The notes below the pieces were generated by a model, which saw only the letters and a program-made list of their open reading frames with translations, was not told the DNA's origin and made no database searches. From positions 5,724,001 through 5,788,000 of the forward strand of contig NZ_JAMZEC010000001.1 in the NCBI RefSeq assembly GCF_024172185.1: a stretch of 64,000 nt of DNA. Direction: 5' to 3'. The DNA is from Nonomuraea roseoviolacea subsp. carminata (lineage in GTDB: Bacteria; Actinomycetota; Actinomycetes; Streptosporangiales; Streptosporangiaceae). The position numbers and the translations under genes are program-made. This document shows positions 32,653 through 40,383 of the stretch, one piece after another; the stretch's first letter is position 1; each line of letters begins with the position of its first letter.

Positions 32653-33297
32653 ATGTCGCAGCTGTTGAGAGTGACCTGTTTCACCGTATCGCGGGACGGG
32701 TTCGGCGCCGGCGAGGGGCAGAGCCTGGAGCGGCCCTTCGGGCACGCGGACCCCGTCCCGCTCTGGTCGTGGGCGGGCGCCACCGCGAGCTGGGTCAACC
32801 GTACGGAACCCGGCGGCACCCGCGGCCTGGACGACTACATGACCCGCGAGCACACCCGCAACATCGGGGCGGAGATCATGGGGCGCAACAAGTTCGGCCC
32901 GCAGCGCGGTCCCTGGAAGGACCACGAGTGGCGGGGATGGTGGGGGGACACGCCGCCGTTCCGCACGCCGGTGTTCGTGCTGACCCACCACGAACGCCCG
33001 TCCTTCACCCTGGCCGACACCACCTTCCACTTCCTCGACGCGACGCCGGAGGAGGCGCTGGCCCGCGCCAGGCGGGCCGCCGACGGCCGGGACGTGCGCC
33101 TCGGCGGCGGGGTCGCCACGATCCGCGAGTTCCTCGAGGCCGACCTGGTCGACACGATGCACGTCGCCGTCGCTCCCGTGGACCTCGGCCGCGGCGAACG
33201 GCTGTGGGACAGCCCCGCCGAGCTGCTCGACCGCTTCCACCTGGAGACGGTACCGAGCCCGAGCGGGGTCACCCACCTGCTGTTCTGGAGACGCTGA
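32653..33297 (+). CDS. Dihydrofolate reductase-family (RibD C-terminal) protein
   Basis: 214 residues. Segments MGRNKFGPQRGPW, FVLTHHERPSF and DVRLGGGVATIREFLEADLVDTMHVAVAPV are those of the RibD/DHFR-like reductase family common in actinomycetes. ATG 32653 has AGGGGAGGA upstream. Probably an NADPH-dependent reductase with an unknown substrate, not a housekeeping folate enzyme. Genes of this family commonly lie beside ECF42/DGPF clusters and may belong to that regulon. Confidence 0.87.
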   Translation: MSQLLRVTCFTVSRDGFGAGEGQSLERPFGHADPVPLWSWAGATASWVNRTEPGGTRGLDDYMTREHTRNIGAEIMGRNKFGPQRGPWKDHEWRGWWGDTPPFRTPVFVLTHHERPSFTLADTTFHFLDATPEEALARARRAADGRDVRLGGGVATIREFLEADLVDTMHVAVAPVDLGRGERLWDSPAELLDRFHLETVPSPSGVTHLLFWRR

Positions 33298-33306
33298 CGG
33301 CCCTCG

Positions 33307-33969
33307 TCAGAGCCCCAGGTCGTCCAGTTCCTTCAGCAGCGCCGACCTGGGGCTCTGCTGCGGGGAGGCCGCGGCCGGCCGGGAACGGCCGCCGCGGTCG
33401 CGGAACACCCAGCCGCCCACCACACCGGCGAGGAAGCCGAACAGGTGAGCCTGCCAGCCGACGCCCTCCTGGGGGAGCAGCCCGGTGAACTGGTAGGCGA
33501 AGCACAGGGCCATGACCACGCCCACCACGATGTCGATCAGATGCCGGTCGAACGCCCCGCGCACCAGCACGTAGCCGAAGTAGCCGAAGACGACGCCGCT
33601 CGCGCCCACCCCGATCCCGTCCGGGTCGGAGGTGAACCAGGCGCCGAGCCCGCTGACCAGGACGATGAGCCCCGTCACGCTGAGGAACCTGACCACGCCC
33701 CGGTAGGCCGACAGGAATCCGAAGATGAACAGCGGGCCGGAGTTGGCCTCGATGTGCTCCCAGCTCCAGTGCAGGAACGGGGCCGAGAGCGTGTTCGGCA
33801 GGGTCACGGGATGCCATGCCTGCACGCCGTAGTCCCGGCTCAGGGCGTACCCCGACGTCCAGTTGACGATCTGCACGACCCAGATGACGGCCAGGAACGC
33901 GACCATCACCCAGAACGCCTTGCGTGCCTCCGCGACCATGATCTCGGCCGTACGCCCCTTGGCGTCCAC
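33307..33969 (-). CDS. Rhomboid family intramembrane serine protease
   Basis: 220 residues with about six helices. GVGASGVVFGYFG has the catalytic GxSG serine and WQAHLFGFLAGVVGG the partner histidine in the last helix. GTG 33969 with GGGAGG six bases upstream is preferred over an upstream start. Rhomboids cut single-pass membrane substrates; none is obvious in the neighbourhood. The C-terminal tail is polar (SPQQSPRSALLKELDDL). Confidence 0.85.
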   Translation of the reverse strand: MDAKGRTAEIMVAEARKAFWVMVAFLAVIWVVQIVNWTSGYALSRDYGVQAWHPVTLPNTLSAPFLHWSWEHIEANSGPLFIFGFLSAYRGVVRFLSVTGLIVLVSGLGAWFTSDPDGIGVGASGVVFGYFGYVLVRGAFDRHLIDIVVGVVMALCFAYQFTGLLPQEGVGWQAHLFGFLAGVVGGWVFRDRGGRSRPAAASPQQSPRSALLKELDDLGL

Positions 33970-34076
33970 CTGGTTCCTCCCTGGTTGTCCGCGGCTCACG
34001 AGCGGCACCAGTATCGGGGCGGAAGATCACGAATCGGGTGTCCGGCACGACCGCGGACGTCGAGGCCGCGACGCGG

Positions 34077-37000
34077 TCAGGACGCGGGGTACGCCTCCAG
34101 CTCCCACAGCGAGTAGCCGTAGCTCGTGGCGCGCTTGACGCCCTGCATCCGCAGGAAGCGGGTCTGGTTCGGCTCGTCGAGCCAGAGCGTGTCGATGCCG
34201 CCGTCCCCGCCCGAGACCGTGGCCAGCGGCTGCCACGTGGCGCCGTCCGCGGAGCCCTCGATCCGGTACGCCGAGCCGTACGCGGCCTCCCAGCGCAGCG
34301 TCACCCTGGCCACGTCGACCGGCTGGGCCAGTTCCACGGCCAGCCACTCGCCGTCGGCGCGCCCGGAGGACCAGCGGGTGGCGGGGTCGCCGTCCACCGC
34401 GTTGGCGGCGGCGAAGGAGGTGCCGCCCTCGACCGAGGACGCGGTCACCGGCCGTTTCAGGGCGACGTCGGCGTCGCCGGCCGGACGGTGCGCGGTGACC
34501 GTCACCTGCGCCTCGACCGGCTCCGCGCGGCTGGGGGTGAACGTGATCCGCAGGGTGCCCGACCCGGCCGGCGTGAACGCGACCGGCAGCGTCAGTCCTG
34601 CTCCCCGGGGCACGGTGACCTGCCGGTCCCCGGGCACCCGCCAGCCCTCCGGCCCGGTCACGCCGAGCGTTCCGGTGACGTCGGCGGCGCGCTCGGAGAC
34701 CAACGTGACGCCGACCGTCGCCTCGGCGCCCTTGGTGGCGTCCATGGCCGCGGGATCCGCGATCAGGGCGGCGGCGGGGCCGTCGCCGTAGACGGGGACG
34801 ATCTCGGCGATCCGCGGCGGCTGCCCGCCGCTCGCCCAGGCGAGCCGGACGGCGTCGGCCCGCACGTCCTGCGGATCGAGATCCGTGTACGGCCCGGAGA
34901 GCCGCCCGATCGGCCGCCACTGGCCGTCGGCGCGCACCTGCACCTCGGCCGAGCCGGTGCCGACGACCACGACCCGATCGACCAGCCGCGGCCGGGACAG
35001 GGTGGCGAGCAGCGCGTCGCCCCGGGCCGGCGCCGTGCCCGCCGTGTACGCGGTGCCCAGGTCTCCGTCGGCCGCCAGGCCCGGATCGGTGCCGGCCGGG
35101 GTGCCGCTGACCGTGATCCCGGTGACCGAGTCGTCGCTCACCTGGACCGTGAACTCCCTGACCACGAGCCAGGTGCTGTTGGCGGCGGTGGCGCGGTAGC
35201 GCACGTAGCGGGCCACGGTCCCGGCGGGCGCCGTCACCTTGACCTCGGCGGTCGTGCCCGCGGCCAGCCGCGTCCAGGTGACGCCGTCGCGGGAGACCTC
35301 CAGCGCTCCCGCGTGGATGTAGTCGTTCGGACTCCCCGGCTTGCCCATGAGCAGCGTGACCTCCCCGATCGCGCGGGAGGCGCCGAGGTCGACGGTGACG
35401 TGGTCGCCGGAGCCCGGCGAGCTGTTGCTCCAGTAGAACGTGGCCGGGTCGCCGTCGACCATCCGGTCGGGGGTGTTGACCTGGTAGGTGCCGAGGCTGG
35501 TGGTGGCGCGCGGCCTGGTGGCCGTGACGCCGATCCAGCGGTCCAGCTCGGCGAGCGCGTCGGTGACGAACCTGTCCAGCACGCCGTCGCCGACGCGCGG
35601 GGCCTGGGCGTCGTGGGGAACGCGGGTGTCGCGGACGGCGTTCGCGGCGGCGACCAGCTCGCGCGCCTGGTCGGCGGCCCGTACGGCGCTCCCGCCGTCG
35701 TCGTCCCGCACCGCTCGCAGGACGTCGAGAGCCTTCACCATGGCCTTCGACCACAGCTCGGCCGCCCGCAGCCAGGCCCCGGCCTCGGCGACGAACGCCC
35801 GGTCGGGCAGTCTCTCGTCGATCCGCCGGACCGCGGCGCCCAGGCGCTCGGTCCGCTCCCGCAGCGTGGTCGGCCGTCCCTCGCGCCACGCCGGCCAGAA
35901 CGCGGCGACCTCGGCGGCCAGCCGGGGCGACTGCGCGCGGTGCAGGCGGCCGTCGAAGACGTTCAGGTCGGCGAAGTCGCGCAGGGCCCGGATCAGGGCC
36001 TCGTCGCCCCCGGCCAGCTCGGTCAGCGCGCGCAGCCACGACTGCTCGGCGTCGAACGCGGTGTCGTGCCAGCCGAAGTCGGCGAAGGAGTACAGCGCGA
36101 TGCGGCTGACGGAGGGCTGGTTCATCGGGTTGGAGATGATGCCGGCCAGGTGCTCCGACAGACCGGATTCCCGGCCGTCGTAGGGGGCCAGCGGCAGCCG
36201 CCCCCCGGCGTAGTCGTTGACCGGGTAGTTGTCCCAGACCAGGATCTGGTGCCCGAACACCTTCCTCGCCTGGGCCGCCTGCGCCTTGGTGATCTTCTCG
36301 GGCACGACGGCGGTGCCGGTCCAGTGCACGATGACGTCCTGGCCCATGAGCTCGCGCAGCGCCTTCTTGTAGGCCGTCTCGGTGACGTTGTAGTACTCCG
36401 TCGGCACCATCTGCACGGGCGCGACGTCGCCCTTGCCCGCCGCCCACGCCTGCGCGGCGTTGACCAGCTCGCTCTGCGCCCGGCCGGCCGCCGCGCCGCC
36501 CGGCGCGCCGTACTTCGAGCGGTCGCCGTCGCAGTTCCACCGGCCCGAGTCGATGTCGTCCAGGGCGATGGTGAACGACCGCCCGCCGAGCGCGTACAGC
36601 GCGTCGAACTTGGCCAGCAGCGCCGCCACGTCGCCCGGCGAGCTGTAGCAGACGGACAGGCCCGGCGAGACGGCGAAGGTGAAGTCGACGTGACCCGTCC
36701 GCGCGCGCCCGATGAGCTCGCCGAGCTGGGCCAGCTTGTCCGCTGGGTACGGCTCGCGCCACCGGTCGCGGTGGTAGGGGTCGTCCTTGGGCGCGTACTC
36801 GTAGGTGTTCATCTTGTGCGCGGCCAGGTAGTCGAGATGCGCCAGGCGCTCCTCGTGGGTCCACGGCGTGCCGTAGAAGCCTTCGACGGAGCCCCGGTAG
36901 CGCATGCCGGGCCAGTCGCGCACCTCGATGCCGGGCACCCGGTCGTTGCCGGGGTGTTCGCGGACGAGCTGCTGGAAGGTCAGCGCCGCGTAGTAGGTGC

Positions 37001-37430
37001 CGTCGGCGTCGACGCCGTCGAGCACGACGTGCTTGCGGCCGCTCGCGTCGCGGCCGGCCGCCAGCACGTACCCTTCGGCGGGCAGCCCGGTGGCGTCCTC
37101 GACGCCGAGGCGGCCGAGCGTGGCGGCGGCGTCGCCGAGCCAGACGGTGACGGGCGTGCGGGGGTCGGTCCCGTCGGTGGCGCGCACTTGTTTGACGCCG
37201 GCTCTGGCCAGGGTGCGGCGGACCACCGCCTCCGCCGAGGGGTCGCTCTGTCCGGTACGGACCAGTCCGACCACCGGGGTCAAGGGGAAACCGTCGTCGC
37301 GGGCCTGCACCCGCTGGGCGGGCGGGCTGATGGGGGCGGTGGCCGCCTGCGCGGATGGGCTGGTCAGGGTGAGGAGGGGAAGCGAGAGCGCCGTGGCGAT
37401 CGCGCCGGCCAACAGGCGGATGGGGGGCAA
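34077..37430 (-). CDS. Secreted GH84 beta-N-acetylglucosaminidase with carbohydrate-binding domains
   Basis: 1117 residues. A signal peptide (1-30, ending SAQA) is followed by an N-terminal hexosaminidase-like domain (40-165), a GH84 barrel (about 170-470) whose catalytic aspartate pair is D291-D292 in TIALDDID, and helical sequence to about 640. F5/8-type C (CBM32-like) domains lie at about 660-790 and 985-1117, with a NEW3-like beta domain between. The start is TTG 37430 with GGAGG four bases upstream. It would release GlcNAc from glycans or O-GlcNAc-like substrates outside the cell. Two DasR-like boxes upstream predict GlcNAc control. Confidence 0.9.
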   Translation of the reverse strand: MPPIRLLAGAIATALSLPLLTLTSPSAQAATAPISPPAQRVQARDDGFPLTPVVGLVRTGQSDPSAEAVVRRTLARAGVKQVRATDGTDPRTPVTVWLGDAAATLGRLGVEDATGLPAEGYVLAAGRDASGRKHVVLDGVDADGTYYAALTFQQLVREHPGNDRVPGIEVRDWPGMRYRGSVEGFYGTPWTHEERLAHLDYLAAHKMNTYEYAPKDDPYHRDRWREPYPADKLAQLGELIGRARTGHVDFTFAVSPGLSVCYSSPGDVAALLAKFDALYALGGRSFTIALDDIDSGRWNCDGDRSKYGAPGGAAAGRAQSELVNAAQAWAAGKGDVAPVQMVPTEYYNVTETAYKKALRELMGQDVIVHWTGTAVVPEKITKAQAAQARKVFGHQILVWDNYPVNDYAGGRLPLAPYDGRESGLSEHLAGIISNPMNQPSVSRIALYSFADFGWHDTAFDAEQSWLRALTELAGGDEALIRALRDFADLNVFDGRLHRAQSPRLAAEVAAFWPAWREGRPTTLRERTERLGAAVRRIDERLPDRAFVAEAGAWLRAAELWSKAMVKALDVLRAVRDDDGGSAVRAADQARELVAAANAVRDTRVPHDAQAPRVGDGVLDRFVTDALAELDRWIGVTATRPRATTSLGTYQVNTPDRMVDGDPATFYWSNSSPGSGDHVTVDLGASRAIGEVTLLMGKPGSPNDYIHAGALEVSRDGVTWTRLAAGTTAEVKVTAPAGTVARYVRYRATAANSTWLVVREFTVQVSDDSVTGITVSGTPAGTDPGLAADGDLGTAYTAGTAPARGDALLATLSRPRLVDRVVVVGTGSAEVQVRADGQWRPIGRLSGPYTDLDPQDVRADAVRLAWASGGQPPRIAEIVPVYGDGPAAALIADPAAMDATKGAEATVGVTLVSERAADVTGTLGVTGPEGWRVPGDRQVTVPRGAGLTLPVAFTPAGSGTLRITFTPSRAEPVEAQVTVTAHRPAGDADVALKRPVTASSVEGGTSFAAANAVDGDPATRWSSGRADGEWLAVELAQPVDVARVTLRWEAAYGSAYRIEGSADGATWQPLATVSGGDGGIDTLWLDEPNQTRFLRMQGVKRATSYGYSLWELEAYPAS

Positions 37431-37515
37431 GCGTCCTCCTGGGCAGAACCGGAGTCAAGATCCGAAACCCGGCGGGCAAGGGTCGAATCGCCCATATTCG
37501 ATCATTTAGCTCCGC

Positions 37516-37531
37516 ACTGGTCAATACCAGT
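37516..37531. promoter_or_regulatory. DasR-responsive element (dre) 1
   Basis: ACTGGTCAATACCAGT matches the known DasR consensus ACTGGTCTAGACCAGT at 14 of 16 positions, with perfect 6-bp outer arms. It lies 86 bp upstream of the GH84 start. DasR is the GntR-type GlcNAc regulator of actinomycetes; its boxes mark chitin and amino-sugar genes. Confidence 0.75.
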
Positions 37532-37548
37532 GCCCGGCTGCGTCCTCG

Positions 37549-37564
37549 TCTGGTCCAGACCAGT
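37549..37564. promoter_or_regulatory. DasR-responsive element (dre) 2
   Basis: TCTGGTCCAGACCAGT matches the DasR consensus at 14 of 16 positions, including the palindrome CTGGTC-CA-GACCAG. Its centre is 33 bp, about three helical turns, from the first box, so both may be bound on the same face of the helix. Confidence 0.75.
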
Positions 37565-37764
37565 TCGTGGTTCCCGTGTCCGGCCGAGGTCGCCGCTCGG
37601 CGGGCTCCAGGAACCTAATTCGGACGGATATCGGAGGCGATTAACTATTGTCGCGGTGGCGGTGGACCGGTGCTTTTCTCTGCATATCAACCAACGGCAC
37701 CAGGGCCGGGCGTGTTTAGCGCCGTGACACGGGGCACAGGCAGACACCGTCGTGAGGAGTTGAG

Positions 37765-38028
37765 ATGCAACCTGTGGAGAAAGCCGCGTCGCTGGGGATG
37801 GGCATGCTCAGCGGCGCCTTGGCGGCCGCGCTGTTCAAGCGGGTGTGGAAGCTGGCCTCCGGCCAGGACGACGCACCCGACGCCGGCGACCTGGGCCGGA
37901 CCTGGACCGAGATCCTCGTCGCCGCGGCGGTTCAGGGGGCCATCTTCGGACTGGTCAAGGCGGCCGTGCACCGCGCCGGCGCGCAAACCTTCCGGCACCG
38001 GACGATCACCGGCGACGTGAAGCACTGA
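37765..38028 (+). CDS. DUF4235 small membrane protein
   Basis: 87 residues with two hydrophobic stretches (LGMGMLSGALAAALFKRVW and LVAAAVQGAIFGLVKAAV) and the family core KLASGQDDAPDAGDLGRTWTEIL. DUF4235 is an actinomycete membrane family of unknown function. GAGGAG precedes the ATG. A perfect 17-bp terminator stem follows 22 bp after the stop. Confidence 0.85.
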   Translation: MQPVEKAASLGMGMLSGALAAALFKRVWKLASGQDDAPDAGDLGRTWTEILVAAAVQGAIFGLVKAAVHRAGAQTFRHRTITGDVKH

Positions 38029-38050
38029 CCCGCCGGCCATGCGGAAGCAC

Positions 38051-38091
38051 GGAGCCGGCCGCACCCCCTGGCGAGGGGTGCGGCCGGCTCC
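38051..38091. terminator. Perfect 17-bp stem bidirectional terminator
   Basis: Bases 38051-38067 and 38075-38091 are exact complements around a 7-nt loop (CTGGCGA). It lies between the convergent DUF4235 gene and the secreted protein gene at 38117-38911, so it can stop both. T-rich tails are short, as usual in GC-rich genomes. Confidence 0.8.
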
Positions 38092-38116
38092 GTCGTTCTG
38101 AGCTCGGGCTTTCCGG

Positions 38117-38911
38117 TTACTTCTCGGAGAGCACCTTGCCGTGGAACATCGGCTTGTCGGTCTCCCAGTAACGCCAGCCTTCCACAGCGGACGGGATGTC
38201 GGCGATGCCGTGGGCGGTGCGGACCACCTTGCAGGTGTCGAGCCGGGCCCGGACGGCCCAGCGGATGCGGTAGCCGAAGGCGCGGTACCACAGGTTGCCG
38301 TACTTGCCCTTGGTGATGTCGTGCGTGTAGTCGTGGCCGGTGAAGATCATGTGCCGCTTCTCGAGGTGCGGGATGGACGTCCTGATGAGCGTGCGGATGA
38401 TCGTGTCCGGCGTGAGGTCCGTGCTGATGGAGCGCAGCTTCTCGAAGTCCGCCTCGACGAAGGCGAGGACCTCGTGCTCGCGGTGGACGCTGGCCGTCAC
38501 CGAGCCGCCGGGACCGTCGACGAAGTGGGTGCGCGGGATGTAGAAGTGCCGCGGCTCCAGGGAGTGGATCTTGAAGAAGGTTCCCCGGTTGCAGTCGTCG
38601 CCCGCGCCGGCGAGGTGGAGGTGGCGCCTGTGGTGCCTGTGGTGGTCCGTGGTGATGGTGGCCGTGTTGTCGTCGTCGGCGTCGTCGTCGTCCGAGTCGT
38701 CGGAGTCCGCGTCGCGGTCGTGGAGCTGGGAGACGACGTGGTCCCTGACCGCCTTCCTGAGCTTCTTGTCCGGCTTGGGATCCGCCGCGAACGCCGGAGC
38801 GGCCACGCTTGCGGCGAGCACCACGGACAGGGTTCCGGCCGTGGCGAGCGTCAGCAGCGCCTTGACCGGCCGGCTGTCGGTCTTGGTACTGGTTCGGGAA
38901 CTGGTGAACAT
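38117..38911 (-). CDS. Secreted protein of unknown function with Asp-rich and His-rich stretches
   Basis: 264 residues. Signal peptide with cleavage near AFA-ADP (about residue 42). Residues 65-82 are an almost pure Asp/Ser run (DRDADSDDSDDDDADDD) followed by DHHRHHRRHLH, a possible metal-binding patch. The remaining 160 residues (CNRGTFFKIHSLEPRHFYIPRTHFVDG, YDYTHDITKGKYGNLWYRAFGYR) form a folded domain that I do not recognise. Two cysteines may pair. Located alone on the minus strand, between a terminator and a 275-bp gap. Confidence 0.75.
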   Translation of the reverse strand: MFTSSRTSTKTDSRPVKALLTLATAGTLSVVLAASVAAPAFAADPKPDKKLRKAVRDHVVSQLHDRDADSDDSDDDDADDDNTATITTDHHRHHRRHLHLAGAGDDCNRGTFFKIHSLEPRHFYIPRTHFVDGPGGSVTASVHREHEVLAFVEADFEKLRSISTDLTPDTIIRTLIRTSIPHLEKRHMIFTGHDYTHDITKGKYGNLWYRAFGYRIRWAVRARLDTCKVVRTAHGIADIPSAVEGWRYWETDKPMFHGKVLSEK

Positions 38912-38986
38912 GAGGTTCCGTTCCTCTCGGAACGCGGCAGACGGCCGCGGTCAATCCATTGGCCGGAAAAGGCCCCCGTCGTCACT

Positions 38987-39000
38987 CTGTGCGAGCACAG
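38987..39000. promoter_or_regulatory. Dyad upstream of the secreted Asp/His-rich protein gene
   Basis: CTGTGC-GA-GCACAG is a perfect 6-bp-arm dyad 76 bp upstream of the gene start, in the 275-bp gap 38912-39186 that otherwise shows no gene. Possibly an operator. Confidence 0.3.
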
Positions 39001-39186
39001 TGTGACGGTAAAGATGCTTACAGTTGCCGCGAGCCACCCCATGACGCCACGCCGAATGGGAATTCCCCGTACAGGGAAAGCAAGGGTGAAAAAGCGTCAA
39101 GGAGCGGCGCATCATGCCATTGCCGGTATTCCTCGCGGAGAAAGCCGCCGGAAAACGGAATAAAGGGCTAAGGACGAAATTTCCCG

Positions 39187-40383
39187 TCAGGTGCCGAGAA
39201 AGCGTCGCACTCCGGCGGCGATCCAGATCGTCGACAGGGCCGCGTACGCGGTCAGCAGCGCCATCGGGGCCGCCGACAGCGCCACCGCCGCGACGGCGGC
39301 CACGGCCAGCAGCGCCGACCAGCCGTACAGGACCTCGCGGGCGCGCCGCGAGCCGGTGTGCGCGGCCTCCTGGACGGGCGTGACCATCGCCATCAGCGCG
39401 CCGCCCGCCGTCGACAGGGCCTCCAGGCCCATCGCCGCCCCGGTCGCCAGCACCGCCGCGCCGGCGACCGGCAGGGCGCAGCACAGCGCGGCCACCCGTG
39501 CGTCGCCGCTCCCGAACATCAGCCTCGTCGCCTTGCCCCGCGCCAGGCGCAGCGTGCTGAACGCCTCGGCCACCCACGCCCCCCAGTGCAGCAGCGCGAT
39601 GAGGACGAACACGACGATGAGCGCCGGCATGGCCGGCAGCAGCAGCACCAGCCACCCCCGGCCGAAGAACCTCTCCCGCAGCCGGGTCAGCGTCCGGTAG
39701 ACCGGGTTGCGCTGCTTGAGCGCGGCCAGCAGCAGCCCGCGGGCGGTGTCGAAGCCGGGGTCCAGCATCAGCACCTCGCGGAACGCCGCGGCGGCCTCGA
39801 CGGGGTCGCCGGCCGCCAGCGCCGCGTGCCCGTACGCGAGGTGGGCGAGCGTGCTCTCGGGGCTCAGCGCGATGGCCCGCGAGGCGGTGGCGCGCGCCTG
39901 GACGCCGTCGCCCAGGCGGGCGAGCGCCAGCGCCAGCAGGCTCGCCAGGTCGGACTCCTCCGGATTCACGGCCAGCCCGCGCCGGGCCGCCTCGGCCGTC
40001 TCCTGCCACTGGCCCGCCTGGAGGTGCGTGCGCGCCAGTACCTCCCAGGTCAGCGCCTCCTCCGGGGACAGGGCCAGCGATGCCCGCGCGGCCGCGATCG
40101 CCTCCGCCAGGAGGCCCGCCCCCTTGTGGACCTGGGCGGCGACGTAGTGCGTGAACCAGCTCTCCGGCGCCAGCCGCACGGCCTCGCGCGCCTCGGTGAT
40201 CGCCTCGCCATGCCGGCGCTGGGCGTCGAGGGCGACCGCGAGGTAGGCGTGCGCGGTCGCGTGCTCCGGAGCCTCGGCCAGGACGCCGCGCAGCTCCCGC
40301 TCGGCGTCCGCGGGGCGGCGCAGCTCCAGCAGCGTCCGGGCCCGCTGGATCGCGCCGGCCTCGGGCGGGGACGGCAGCGTCAT
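39187..40383 (-). CDS. TPR-repeat membrane protein
   Basis: 398 residues. Residues 10-215 are about six tetratricopeptide repeats (ATAHAYLAVALDAQRRHGEAI, ALTWEVLARTHLQAGQWQET, STLAHLAYGHAALAAGDPVEA). After a basic linker come two hydrophobic regions (about 245-275 and 305-395) with five or six helices. The start overlaps the AAA+ gene stop (ATGA, 40380-40383). TPR arrays serve protein binding, so this is probably the membrane partner of the AAA+ ATPase. Confidence 0.82.
   Translation of the reverse strand: MTLPSPPEAGAIQRARTLLELRRPADAERELRGVLAEAPEHATAHAYLAVALDAQRRHGEAITEAREAVRLAPESWFTHYVAAQVHKGAGLLAEAIAAARASLALSPEEALTWEVLARTHLQAGQWQETAEAARRGLAVNPEESDLASLLALALARLGDGVQARATASRAIALSPESTLAHLAYGHAALAAGDPVEAAAAFREVLMLDPGFDTARGLLLAALKQRNPVYRTLTRLRERFFGRGWLVLLLPAMPALIVVFVLIALLHWGAWVAEAFSTLRLARGKATRLMFGSGDARVAALCCALPVAGAAVLATGAAMGLEALSTAGGALMAMVTPVQEAAHTGSRRAREVLYGWSALLAVAAVAAVALSAAPMALLTAYAALSTIWIAAGVRRFLGT

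Larger units (their letters stand above)
37431..37764. other. 334-bp gene-free regulatory region
   Basis: Between the divergent GH84 and DUF4235 genes. It holds two DasR-like operators (37516-37531, 37549-37564) near the GH84 side and a possible stress-type promoter for DUF4235: GTTT (37714-37717), 14 bp, GGGCAC (37732-37737), one base off the sigma-B-like pattern GNNT-N14-16-GGGTAC/T. No open frame with coding character is seen. Confidence 0.5.

Noticed and set aside
34038..37727. 1229-residue plus-strand open frame and 1165-residue minus frame across the GH84 gene
   Set aside because: Both are GC-driven shadows without domains; the GH84 frame explains the region fully.
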